Source of the DNA: Dillenia suffruticosa
Taxonomy: Eukaryota; Streptophyta; Magnoliopsida; Dilleniales; Dilleniaceae
Length of the DNA stretch: 64,000 bases
Direction: 5' to 3'
Assembly (NCBI GenBank): GCA_033439265.1
Contig: JAVTVX010000017.1
Span: 10,376,001-10,440,000, forward strand
Shown here: in pieces, positions 37,001 through 49,200 of the stretch
Layout: every line of letters starts with the position of its first letter
Numbering within the stretch: the stretch's first letter is position 1
Notes under the pieces: generated by a model
Told to the model about the DNA's origin: nothing
The model's database searches: none
Seen by the model: only the letters and a program-made list of their open reading frames with translations
Program-made: the position numbers and the translations under genes

Positions 37001-37949
37001 ACAATGAAATTTGGGATTTGAATATTAGGATGCATTTTGTGAAGCAGCTATATTTACTCTTAAAGTTAAGACGATGGAAAAAGGAGTTTAATTATTCTAT
37101 ATCTTGAAAATCCCCTCATGCATAGCTCATGAAACCTTATAGGACATGGAAATATTAAGTGGGTGAAAAGAGACGGGCAAAACTCAAAGATTAAGGACCT
37201 CCTGCTTATATTGAATTTTGTAAAACAACTTTCTCTTCCAAAAGGTTAATTAACCTAATGAAGAGACGTGTTTTATTATTTCATTCTTAGCTGGATGAAG
37301 AACAAATGGGCTACTGAATTTTGAATTTCTGAAGCCTAGCTTGAGTGAAAATTGTTTTACGTCTTGAATAAGGCATTGACCTTTCAGTGCAATTTGTTTA
37401 ATTCAAATCTAAGTAGCTATGATGAACCATGACTGTCAAAAGAGCAGCATGCTTAGCACCATGTTTCACCTTGTTAAAGCCATGGCTTTTTTCCTGAACG
37501 ACAGAAGAATGGCCTAGAACACTCAATGTATGATGGGATTAATGAACCAAGACTTTCAGCAACTGATGGGTTGGACAACGGAAGAAGGAAATCATAGATA
37601 GGGGCTAGTTATAGAACATGAATATGTAGTATGGATTCTGCAGCTATGATGTAATGCGGATATGTGATCGGTGCTACCTTAGCACCCATTTCAGTATCAA
37701 TAATATTTATTTGTTGTCGATCAAAAAAATAAAATCTAAGGGGCAAAAGGTATATTTTTGCATTGATTAAAGCAATATTAAAGTTGTGGATAAATTTGTG
37801 GGATATGGTAGATGAGGAAGGTCAAGTTTGATGTAATATTGATGAAAAAGAGTACCTTGAAGGTTTTGTTCCATCCATTTGGACTGCTTGGTCCTTATGT
37901 GGCTTGCCCACCACCATGAATATGCATTGCTTGCGGCCCTCTGCAACAT
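34019..37949 (-). CDS. NET2-type actin-binding protein (KIP1-like)
   Basis: Two coding exons, 37949-37856 and 36792-34019, joined across a 1063-bp GT-AG intron in matching phase (G|AT, Asp), give 955 residues, close to the usual NET2 length. The 31-codon first exon encodes MLQRAASNAYSWWWASHIRT, the start of the NAB actin-binding domain. It continues in exon 2 with KVEYILKIIDDDGDSFAKRA, YYKKRPELINFVEE and YRALAERYDHLS (about residues 9-90). Most of the rest is coiled coil (about 170-880) with an acidic, Lys/Glu-rich linker. The conserved tail reads RIPLRSFLFGVKLKKQRPS. Family knowledge: NET2 proteins bind actin at the pollen plasma membrane, and the petunia homologue KIP1 binds a pollen receptor-like kinase. 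Pollen expression here is inferred, not seen. An annotation that starts in exon 2 would lose the first third of the NAB domain. No frameshift seen. Confidence 0.93.

Positions 37950-37989
<40 letters not shown>
37950..37989 (-). repeat. (GA)n tract in the NET2-type 5' leader
   Basis: On the minus strand a nearly pure GA repeat of about 40 bases ends one base before the start codon at 37949. The frame through it stays open without an in-frame ATG, so the start is not in doubt. Its length is likely to vary between individuals and could affect translation. Confidence 0.85.
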
Positions 37990-39579
37990 AATGACAATCA
38001 GATCCCCCTGGAAAGAATGCAGATTACAGCCCACAGGAGCCCATGAGTGGGGAATAAAAGCTTATTCCACTTGTCTTCCTTTATCCTTTCTCATAAATAA
38101 TAAATGGCAGATCTTAAGAGAGATTTTTAAAAATAAATAAATAAATAAATCAGCAAATAAAACGGACAAGTGGGAAACCATTGGAATGGCAGAACACGAA
38201 AGGAAACAGAAGTTGGTGCAAAAATGCCTGATCATGGATGAGAGGATTCTTCGGAATTGGAACTTTTGAAGGGGGTACAAACCGTAAAACTAACAAACTA
38301 CATGGATGATTCCAACACCCCCGTGGAGTTTTGCCACGTGGCATTCCTTTATGATATTTCCTGCAGGTTGTCTACCTTTGTTAGGAGGAGGAGGAGAGGA
38401 GGGTAACATGAGCATGTCCTTGTTGCTTTCTAATTTCTCTAATTTTTAATGTCAACAAAGTGGGTTTGGTGTGATGGATATTAATCCTATAATGCCATTG
38501 ATGGTCAACCCCCAGCCCCACATGCACATATCTGCGTTTCATTCTTTACAACTCCCCCTTTTGCTTTTTGATCTTTGAAGATATTTGTCTGAGGGTTAAG
38601 GTCAAGTCTTGGTTTATGGTACCAAAACTATGGTTTTGAATATATAAACTATGTAGCACTATGAAACAGTCAGACTATAGTTTGTAGATTTCTGAGTTAT
38701 TATCACTTCCGTACGAGAACAGACGCATCTGTCACCAGATTTTCTGAAATTTGGGAGTTCTATGTAATTTCCAGTAGATGTGTCCTCAATGTCACTATAG
38801 ATTTAATATTTTCAATACAGGAAATTCGTTGTATCAGTATGGTTCTTCTGGAACCTTTTAAAGCGTTCCAGATGAAAGAACCATGATCATATTTGTTCCC
38901 ACATAACAACCCCAACGCAGAACAAAATATCAATCTTTCTTCCACCACAAATTTCCTCAAATTTCCAAATTGTGTTGCTGACAGTCAGGAAACTCTTGTC
39001 GTGTCCTCGTAACGCATAACCTCAAAAAGTAAAAGCAGCTCAGAACTTTCAACTCCCATTATTATTGACAAGATATATTTACAGCAACAATTGATCAGTA
39101 TACACTTATTTTACATATGTACATCCGTATTTACATCAAAAAATTTACAAATGACCCATTCCTATCCACACTCTGGCACCCCTCTCCTCTCTTTGTTTCC
39201 CGGATCTAAATGATTTTTTCTCGTCATTTCAAACATGAGACTTGTGACATGTTGAATCACACAACAATCTCCTCAGTTCATTCTGGACAGCAAGTGGAGA
39301 AAGATCTCTTCAAGCATGAGAGCCAAGTCATTTCTATCTTGTGCCATTTTTTCTTCCCCACTATTTACACTAGCTTCAGAACACTGAATCAGCCAGTGTC
39401 TAAAGCTCTATTCACATTATCATACAAAAGACATCACTTTTTTCTTTCTTCCCCCCCCCCCCCACCCTTTTTCTTCTTCCTTTTTTCCTTTGAGTTACTT
39501 CTTTTGACAAAGTCCATTTTCACTCACCAGATTAACCAATCCAACAGGGATGAAGCAAAGAAACCATTGTCCTTGGATT
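37990..39579. other. Intergenic, nothing recognised
   Basis: Upstream region of the NET2-type gene and 3' flank of the next - strand gene. There is an A/T-rich AAATAAATAAAT run near 38130-38150 and a C-run (13 bases) near 39451-39463, with no credible coding frame. Confidence 0.5.
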
Positions 39580-41961
39580 TCACTCGTTTTGCAAAGAAGA
39601 TAGCCACTTGTGCATGGAGTCTTCACTCTCTGTCAATTTAGAGCAGATGACAAGGGTTGAGATTGAGCATGAGTAACAAAATTGAGAAACAAAACCAAAA
39701 AGCAAAATTGCAGATTCCTTTTCCTTCAGGTGAATGGTCATTTCCTCAACATATAAGGGACAAATGTTGCACCAAGCACTGAGTTGAAGTAATAAGAAAT
39801 AAAAACAATTATGAGATTACAGTACTGAGAACTTGGTAACAAAAATTTAGAGCATCACAGGACTTTGATGATGAAAAGAACAAAAGCGCAACTAAATCAC
39901 CAGGTACGTACAATGGAGGAAATAAGGACAAACAGAATAACACAAGGTAAAACAAGCTACAATTATTCAGGGGCATTACTTCAGAAACTTTTTGTGCATC
40001 GTGCCTAAAGTACTAAAATATTCTACAATGGATGATCTAAATATCAAAAGTAAATAAGCAAGACATTTTCTTAATCGGAAAGATGACAAACTGCTGAATT
40101 TAGAAGTTCATGTGTTTCAGCCTAGATCATTCTCCTTTTAGCCCAACCTCAAAATATATCACTCCAACAGCTTTTCTCTGGAATCCTTTATGTTAGACTC
40201 GCAGAGATCAAATAATACACAACCATCATAATTCTACATGCGAGACTACTCAGCTTATCCCGCCTATAACAAGGTTGGGGGGTTAGAGATCGGGGGAGAG
40301 TCACTGGTATTCTGTGGCTCAATCACCTTGGGACCCAAAACACAGAAAAATAAAATAAAACAAAATAAAAAAGGAAGCTGCCCTATGAGATCCCTTTATT
40401 GGGAAATTAAATTCAAAGTGGCTTCAGTTAGAGTGGAACACTTTGAACGAGAATTACCTCAAACCAAGCCCAAGCTCTGTAATGGAGCTATATGATCTAG
40501 CTCGAATGTAGAGAGGAGGATGAATATAAAATTCAAGACCCAATGTCGTAATACTGACAGATGATTCCCAGATGAAAATAAATAAATCCAGCTCTAGAAT
40601 TTCCTTCACGTTGGAAAACCAAAAGGAACTATCTATTTATCTCGGCAACTTACAAAATACTATGAACAGGAATTTCTCTAAATGTGCAGCTGAGACTACT
40701 ATTTTGAGAATTTATGGAGTGAAAAAGTTCAGCATTCAATCAGCAACAGCCAGACATATCCGAAGAAATTAGCCTTTGGCAGGTGATTGAGGACAAAACA
40801 TGCCACATCCCACATGCCACTAGAGGCATTGTGATCTAAATAGAAGCCTCTAATACACCATTCTAACGCCTCTCTTGATCTGCAATTTTGACTTTCATCA
40901 ATGAAAGGGAAAAAGAATATATCGATCTTAAAAGAGTTTCGAGGGCTGTCTTTGTTACATACTACCCGTGTCCCCTGGATGTATCTATAAGCCCAATGGC
41001 AAAACTTACTGAATCATCTTCAATTATTTCCTCCTACATTTTCTCCCTTGTGCGCTATATCTTTTAATTTTTCCCATGCAGAGGGATATAGGCCATGCAA
41101 CACATAGAAATGCAACCAGTTAACAGCTCCCTTCGAGTTATGAATATAAACTCAGACACAGAATTACACAACAGAAAATTCACGGGGACTGGCTAGTACT
41201 TAAATAACAATTGCACCAAAAAATGATATATTCTATAATTATTGCCTTGTACTTTATCTGTATGAGCAAATGAGGTTTCCCGTATGGAATCAACGAATAA
41301 CAACACAACACCAAATGAGAACGCTAAAATTAACTAAATACAACTAAGCCTTATGTTCCCAGACTTGAATACCATATTATTCATAAAAATAATAAAGAAT
41401 AAGGAAGCAAAAAATGCCGTTAGATAAATTCATTGACAATAAAGATCAAAAGATACTAGATTAAGATCGGCACTCACCAGAAGAATATTGATTAGCATTG
41501 CTCATAATAGTCTCCAAAACAATGTTCTTTGGAACCTCCTCCATAACACCATTACCGAGTCCATAACATGGAACAAGCACTGCAAAACTGCTTTCTGATT
41601 CATCATCATCACTACTCAAAAAACCAGGGGCATGAGGCTCCATCCACCCAATAGACCAATCCGAAGCCTCGGATTCAGATCCAGAAAAGCACACCCCATC
41701 AGATGGCACCACCACAACATCATATTCCCTCTCAATCTTTCTCTCTTCCCTGCTATGCCATTTTCTCTTAACCTTTCTTGATGATGATGATGATGATGGC
41801 ATATTCCCTCTCTTAACTACAGGGAACTTCAAAGGCTCCGAATCCCACAAGCCCAATTCTTGTGAAGAATTCAAAGGTGCAGACCTGCCTGGAATTTTGT
41901 TTTCCTGATACTTAATACCACTCCACAACCACCATGAAAGATTGGTAAATGCCCAAGCCAT
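39580..41961 (-). CDS. Small plant protein of unknown function (177 aa)
   Basis: Exon 1 at 41961-41478 starts at MAWAFTNLSWWLWSGIK and ends at a perfect GTGAGT donor. Exon 2 at 39629-39580 follows an ACAG acceptor in matching phase and encodes ESEDSMHKWLSSLQNE then a stop. The protein has a Trp-rich N-terminus, a Ser run (Pro-Ser6), a basic RKVKRKWHSREERKIEREYD segment, and an acidic half with SDWSIGW and SFAVLVPCYG. I remember plant proteins with this same order of motifs and a WLSSLQN end, all without known function. The basic segment suggests nuclear location, but that is inference. Reading exon 1 through the donor would give a false end (ECRS), and the upstream open frame (to 42072) is probably leader. 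Confidence 0.82.
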
Positions 41962-42691
41962 GATTTTGGTGTTGCAAATCACCAAACACAAGTGATATTC
42001 AATTGAGGCCTTGAATTTGCAGGCAAAAAAAAAAAAAAGCAAATAAGACTTAAACGGCCAGATTGGGATCACTTAGCAGAAACAAAATAGATTCTATGCA
42101 CAAGATGTATCTGGGATCAAAATTAAATGTACAAAACAAAGATATCAATGAAAAGACCTGAAAGGTTATATCAAAAAAGAAAAAAAAAAGGACCTGAAAG
42201 GCAAAATGCGAACAATTTCTTTTAGGTACGACTTAGGATAAGAAGCAAAAGTCTGTTCAAAACATGTCATTTTAAATTGTTCTGTGACAAATTAGAATCC
42301 AACAACCATAAATCTAGCTGCCTATAACTTACAAGTCTTACCAAAAACGATACGAAAACGCGTTCGCGTTCAATTTTCAAACTCAACAGTTATGAATTTC
42401 TAAAAATAAGTAATATTCGAGAGAGACGGGGAGGAGGAAGCTCACAAGTACAGCTCAATCAAAGAAGCAAATTCCTCACACGTGAACAACATATCTGAAG
42501 AAATCAAAGAAAACTCATTAATACCCAAATAAAAAATTTTTGTGGGTTTAATTCCGAGTACAACAAAAACCCAAATTTGAGATGAAGAAAAAAAGCCCCC
42601 CAAAATTGTGAGTTTACTCTCACACTCGAAAATTGGAAAAGAGGAATATTCAAATTAAAGCACGAAAGAACTTTTAATGGCAGTATTGCGT

Positions 42692-42693
<2 letters not shown>

Positions 42694-42728
<35 letters not shown>
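42694..42728. repeat. (AG)n microsatellite upstream of the small gene
   Basis: A pure AG repeat of about 35 bases, about 730 bp upstream of the start at 41961. It reads CT on the sense strand of that gene, so it is likely promoter or leader sequence. The + strand open frame starting there (42677) is repeat-driven and not accepted as a gene. Confidence 0.85.
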
Positions 42729-42732
<4 letters not shown>

Positions 42733-42899
42733 AAATTGGGTTATTGAGGAATTCAAATTAGGTTATGATCTTGATGGGGTGGTGGAGAAGTTGGAAACGG
42801 GGGGATGTTTTTCAAGATTGTACGCTTCACTCTTTCCTCGAAATTTGTATTCAACTTCTAATGCAACACCTCTCCAATATAACCCCACCTGATTATAAA

Positions 42900-44690
42900 A
42901 AATATTGAAAAAAAGATGTGTTATTTTCCTCTACACTAGGGTGCAGCATAATCCCATGTACTACACGTATCAACACCATTTTTGATTTTTTTTTTTTTTT
43001 TTTTAAATGGGGGCGACAAGATTACTTCCCTGGTTATTCTATTTAGAGTTATTATTAAAATATTAATTATGAAAAAATATTTCATTTAAACTATAATACC
43101 ATTTGAAGGAGTAAGTTTGTTATTATAATTTTAATAGGATAAAACATTATAATCTCTTTTATAATATTAATAAATAATGAGCTTATTTTCTTAAATATTT
43201 CTAATTAAAAATTCTTATTCTTTAATATTTTTGATGTTAGCTATGTCAATGATTTGGGAACAACTGTAATTTAAAACTCAATTCATTTGTCTATAAAATT
43301 ATGAGCGAATGGGATCAATTTTAAATTTTTAAATTTTTTGAGTAATTGTAGAGATTTTCTTTTTCTTTTTTTTTACTTTATTTTCAACAAAAGTTCCCCT
43401 TTCCATTTTGCTATATATTCACATCAATTATGATACAAGTTTTGCTATAAATTTTTAATTATTAATCACTTTCGGTCTTGATTCATATGTAGTAGACTTA
43501 TTTATATAAATTATAATTTATATCCATTAATTATAGAAATATTTAATCCTAATATCATTTTTAAAATAAAAATATATATTCAGATAAATATAATCCGATA
43601 ATTAGTGTACTTAATAATTTTATTTTAAGATAATCAAGTTTTAATAATAATTCTATTTTATTTAATGGTTAGCTTACTAATCTCAAAGTCTAATTTTCTC
43701 ATAAAAAAATATTCTCGTTTTATATATCTTTTTTTTCTCTGGATTCTTTAGAATTTTGATTAATGGGTCAATCATATTTGGCTTTTATGATAGAGGGTTA
43801 TTTTTCTTGGAAATGGATGGATGGAGATTTGCTGTGGAAGAGAAGTGAAGTGAGGAGTAGGCGATCGTGGCTCGACACTTCAGGGATGATGACGTGGCAA
43901 GAGAGGACCAGGAACTAGCGTGAGGATGCGGTGCAAGTAACTGCTCATCGCCACCAGACACACCACAATGCTTGGAAATTTCAGTTAGTTCTCCTTTAGT
44001 CCGCAGCCTCTGGTCTTGTTTCAAGGTCTTGGACGCACGTGTCTCCCTCTCTTCCCAAGAAAATTAATTTCCATTCAAATCCCGCTAAGCTAATGTTAGT
44101 TCATTTCTCTCCGTGTCCAACTTGAATTAGACTCCGTCAAAACTGGAACCCTTTACTCATTCCGGATTCGTCCCACCTCATTATTATTATTATTAGGCCC
44201 GTGGCTCCGCCCCTGTTGCCTCAAACCCACAAAAGGGAGGTCTTTTTAGGCCTATAACGGCCTTTTTATATACTTTTTTTTATAAATGGATATTTAAAAT
44301 ATCTGATTAATTTAATTTAAATATTATATGATCCAATTTAAATATCGATTTTTTTATTTTTTTATTTTTTATTTTTAAAATTCGAATATAAAATTTTAAT
44401 TAAAAAAATTTAATATTTTGTCACTGTTTTAAGATATTAGTAGCATTTTAATAATTATGTTTTAAATAAATTCTATTAATTATATACCTAACATAAGATG
44501 TTAGGACAAACTTGAAGGTCGGCAACAGTCGTCTTTTCCTATGAGAATAGGCAACAGAAAATGCATATAATGGACCGGTGTATTTGTTAGTTTGACCTGA
44601 GAGAGAGAGAGCAAACATTCTAAAGGACAGTATAATGGTTATAGTCTTGATCTTCTCGTGTAACAAAAGAGAGAAAGACTGAATCAATAC
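42900..44690. other. AT-rich intergenic stretch
   Basis: Very A/T-rich with an 18-base T run near 42987-43004. A less AT-rich island at 43800-44200 has no recognisable coding motif. Nothing assigned. Confidence 0.5.
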
Positions 44691-44694
44691 TTAT

Positions 44695-44880
44695 TGACAT
44701 AAGTGGAAAGAGCACCTTCGTCTCTTAACTAAATCGCGAGTTCGACTCTCCCGGAGTATGAAAAAAATAATGTTAGGAGATCCCCTCTCAAATGAAACCC
44801 GACAGTCAAATCGCTCCGGATTAGTCAAGATGAAGAGTCGAATACCGGACGGTAGGCTAGTCATAGGGAAAAAAAAAAAA
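44695..44880 (+). mobile_element. SINE-like retroposon (tRNA-derived)
   Basis: A tRNA-like head with a B-box-type GAGTTCGACTC is followed by CAAATCGCTCCGGATTAGTC, AATACCGGACGGTAG and an A-tail of 12. This body (GGATTAGTC ... ATACCGGA ... A-tail) is the pattern of tRNA-derived plant SINEs. An exact target duplication was not found, and the 5' border is approximate. Confidence 0.6.
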
Positions 44881-44910
44881 GAGCAAGACAGAGAGAGCAA
44901 GCAAGTAATA

Positions 44911-45168
44911 TTGTCCCTAAGGGGACAGCATAATTGTATAAACTCCTTCCACAATCTAGTGATCCTAGATTCAAATTTTTGTATAATAAAAAAAAACAAG
45001 CAATATTTGGATCAGACATGTAGAGAAAGGCCAGCTCTCTCGTGGGAATGGTTTTCTTTGTTCTCAAAGGGATAACCTACTAGTACAAATCTCTTTTTCC
45101 TAATATGATGATTTTAATTTCAAATACTTGTATTAAAAAAAAAAAAAAGGAATGGTTCTCTTTATTGG
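44911..45168 (+). repeat. Two short A-tailed inserts with imperfect target duplications
   Basis: Insert A, about 44912-44996, ends TTCAAATTTTTGTATAATA plus A9. It is flanked by CAAGTAATATT and CAAGCAATATT (one mismatch). Insert B, about 45063-45148, ends TTTCAAATACTTGTATTA plus an A-run. It is flanked by GGAATGGTTTTCTTT and GGAATGGTTCTCTTT (one mismatch). Both end in a B-box-like TTCAAA, then TTGTAT and an A-tail, so they look like related minimal SINEs. Confidence 0.5.
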
Positions 45169-45892
45169 GTTGGGCTGAGTAGCTGGACCACAAGAATAAG
45201 CCCACCTCTATTATGTAACACTAACATTTGACGACAAGAGGATGCAGGTTTTATGAGACAGAAGAAAAACACGAAACAGCACTTACTCGTAAAAAACGAC
45301 GGAATGGTCATAGAAAAGTGGGTTCACGTGAAGCCCGATGCCAATATGCCTTCACAGTCGTTCAGAAAAGTGGGTTCACTCACGTTCACAGAAATAGAAT
45401 AGAGAGAGGGAGAAAGAGTTTGGAGGAGATGATGTGGTGATCATAATTCCTCTCTTTAATATTTAAAGTTTTAAAGTTTGAAATCTTATGTAACTAAAAA
45501 AAGGAAGGAGAAAGAGGAAAGTTTATGCTCGCTCAATGACAAATCAAATCAAAGTAGGGAATCAACTCGAAAAGCAAAAAAATTACTCGGCTTTCTTAAA
45601 GCCTGCCAAATGTAAAACAAATCCCAATCTAGTTTTATCCTTCGGCTCAAACCATAGTTTATTTTTAACATAATTGGATATTCTTTGATGTCCATCCATT
45701 TGTTTGTATAGAGCATCTCCTGAAATTAAAAGTATTTATAATAATTCATAAACCGGAGTCGAAAATCTGAAGTCGAAGGAATAATAACATAAAGATTATT
45801 GTTGTGTTAATAATAATAACATAAATTTTGTTGTGTTAATAATAAACATCGGCACTGTTTGAATCCGATCTGGAGTTGAAAATGGAACCGAT

Positions 45893-46105
45893 AGATAAAA
45901 AATTTTACGTTTCTTAATCAAGTTTTAAATTTAAAATTTAAAAATAAAAAAATTTATTTTAAAAAAACTCATTCTAAATTAGATCTAACAATCATCGAAT
46001 CGGATTAATCGGATAATCAACCTAATAGATAAAAATACCACGTCACTTAATCAAGTCTTAAATTTAAAATTTAAAAATAAAAAAATTATTTTAAGAGAAC
46101 CTTGT
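45893..46105. repeat. Direct repeat of about 85 bp upstream of the lyase gene
   Basis: 45893-45975 and 46018-46105 share TAGATAAAAA, CTTAATCAAGT, TTAAATTTAAAATTTAAAAA and TAAAAAAATT. The second copy ends about 130 bp before the lyase start codon, so it lies in the probable promoter. Confidence 0.7.
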
Positions 46106-46238
46106 GAATTATATTTCACAATTATTATTGAATTAAATTAATAATTTATTATTAATAAAAAAATCGGGGCCCGTTGTGTACAAAAACAGCCCCTCCCAAC
46201 TCTCCTTTTTATTTTCTCACTCGACCACCGCTTAGCTT

Positions 46239-49200
46239 ATGGACTCGATCTTTACATCATCATCGTCCCTCATTTCTCCGGCGTCGTCTTCCTGTACCTA
46301 TTCTCTGGCGACGACGACCAAGCCTCTCCATTTAGCCACACTATCTTTCCCTCGACCAGAACCCAATAAGAGATTCAGCGCTAGTGTGTTGGGAAACATG
46401 AATTCCTCTGCCCAGAGTACGACTACGACTGGAGACGTGAAAGAGGTGAAGCTATGGGGAGGTCGGTTCGAGGAGAGCGTGACTGATGCTGTTGAGAAGT
46501 TCACGGAATCCATTTCGTATGACAAGGATCTCTACAAGCACGACATTATCGGCAGTCGTGCTCATGCTTCTATGCTCGCTCATCAGGTCCGTCTTCTCTT
46601 TTTTATTTTTATTTTTTTTTTTAATTTTAGGATTAGGATTAGGGTTTCCAATTTAGAAATTTGTTTGATTGATGTTTGTTTGTTTGCTCCGGTGATAATA
46701 GGGGCTCATTAGTGTGAGCGATAGGGATAAAATACTGAAGGGGCTTGATGAAATAGAGGCCAAAATTGAAGGTGGTAACTTTGTGTGGAGAACAGACAGG
46801 GAGGATGTGCACATGAACATTGAGGCGGAACTGATTGACATGATTGGTGAGCCTGCAAAGAAGTTGCATACTGCTAGGAGTCGCAATGACCAAGTTTTGA
46901 CTGATTTTCGCCTTTGGTGTCGCGATGCCATTGATCAAATTATTGCTTCCATCAAACGCCTTCAGGTTGTAATTCAACTTTTCCTCCTGATTTATATCTG
47001 TGTTATATGAAAATGAAAATTTAATTGCAATTTCTTTTGTTTTCAGGTTGCCATGTTGAGCTTGGCCAAGAAGAATGAGGGATTAATTGTTCCAGGATAT
47101 ACTCATCTACAAAGGGCTCAGCCTGTTTTACTGCCTCATCTTATTTTGGCTTATGTTGAGCAGGTCTGCATTGTTTTCATTGTCATTATTCTTATCTGGA
47201 AAGATATGCTTATCCGATGTCTGCTGCACAATTAGTCTGTTATTATTTGTTCAACTTCATTTCTTAGATATTTGACTATGATTTAGGATTATTTGATCAT
47301 CAAGAACTCGAATGATTTTGAAATTTTTTTATGGAATCTGTCTGGGATGAGTTGCTACTTAATTATGCTTTATCTGTTTCTCAAACTCCATTAACCTTGG
47401 GTCATTTATCCATTCCATATAATCCCATTCTTTTGTTTGAATTGAACAATGAACAGATCTTTCATGAGTGATATCTTCCACCAAATCTAATGACAAATTT
47501 TGATTTGTCTTTATCTTAAGTTTCTCTAATTTAATTGGAGATCAGCTATGCCAGTTAGCTTCAGCACCAACCATATCCAGGTTTTAATGCTCACAGCTCA
47601 TTATTGCCAATCAAGTCTTAGTAGAATCTAAGCTAGACTGGTGTTGAAAGGACAATATCTTGTAAATTAAAATTTTGGCAATATATTTTGTCTAACACTA
47701 ACAAATAACTGCAGCCTGTGTGTTGAACTTCTGATGAGCAAGTAAACTTTTTTTGCTTCGTTTTGTTTATCCCCTTCAACAACAGTCCTAGTATAAGTTA
47801 ACTTCTGACAAGCAAGTAAACTCTTTTTGCTTGGTTGTGTATATGCCCTTCAACAGCAGTCCTAGTATAAGTTATCTTTTTGCAATTCTTCCACATGATG
47901 GAGCTCACTCTCATTCACTGTGAAGTAAAATCTCTATTTGTCTAGCCTCCAGAGATACTGATCCTGGCATCTTCATTGCTTTGCAGCTTGAACGTGATGC
48001 TGGGCGGTTGCTGGATTGCAGGGCTCGGTTGAACTTCAGTCCTCTTGGTGCATGCGCATTGGCTGGCACTGGCCTACCCATTGACAGATTTATGACCTCA
48101 GATGCACTGGGTTTTACTGCTCCTCTGCGTAACAGGTACGACGTGGAACTGTGTTAACAAGTTAAATGCTAATGTTAGATGAACCTAAAACAATTATGTT
48201 CATATGTTTAAGACATATCTTTCCTCTATATGTTGCACACGTTTTTTGCTTCGGTGTCTTGATTGAAATGAGTTAAGCCAAATAGCCCATGCTATAATCA
48301 AGCAATGTGTTTGAATTGGATATTTATCTTTCCTTAGTTCTCTCAGGGTATTGTTTTGTTCATGCCATGTCATTTTGACAAACCATTTCGCTAGTTTTCT
48401 CCTTGTTCATAAAGTGGAAAATTATAAATCTATCATGTTTGTTACTTTGGGTTCAGTATTTGTTAATTACTTCAGGTTGATTTCCATGAAGAATGACTAA
48501 CAAATTACAAAGTAAGAGCTTCTAATTTGTGTTATGAAAGCAATGGCACTTCTGTTGGAAGACCTAGCTAGTTGTTGTTAATTAGAGAAAAAAATGGTGG
48601 GTATTATCAATTCTCAAAGATATCTTCTGAACTAAGTGTCTGGTATATGCTTTTGTTATTTGCAAAGAGCTTCTAATTTTTGTTATGAAAGCAATGGCAC
48701 TTCTGTTGGAAGACCTAGCTAGTTGTCAATCAGAGACATGAAAAAGTAAAAATGGTGGTATTATCAATTCTCGAATATATCTTCTGAATTAAGCGTATGG
48801 TATATCCTTTCATTATTTTCAACAGCATCGATGCTGTCTCAGACCGTGACTTTGTCCTGGAGTTCCTCTCTGCTAATTCCATTACTGCAATCCATCTTTC
48901 TCGGCTTGGTGAAGAATGGGTGTTGTGGGCTTCAGAGGAGTTTGGTTTTCTCACCCCAAGTGACTCTGTTTCAACTGGAAGTAGCATTATGCCTCAGAAG
49001 AAAAACCCAGATCCAATGGAACTTGTTCGTGGAAAGTCAGCTCGAGTTGTAGGAGATCTTGTTACCCTTCTTGTTTTGTGCAAGGGACTTCCTCATGCTT
49101 ACAATCGTGATCTTCAGGTATGACTAGCTCATTTATATAACAACTGGAGTTTTCTGGAATTATATTATTATTGAAAAAGAGGTGGACTAATCATGGGTTT

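Noticed and set aside
37950-37997. Extended N-terminus of the NET2-type protein through the GA repeat
   Set aside because: There is no ATG upstream in this frame; the first codon of the extension is TTG.
39440-39470. C-run as a structural or regulatory site
   Set aside because: A 13-base C-run may be slippage or assembly noise; nothing else supports a function.
42677-42892. + strand frame beginning in the AG repeat
   Set aside because: Its start is an alternating Arg-Glu run from the microsatellite and the rest matches nothing; it lies in the upstream region of the - strand gene.
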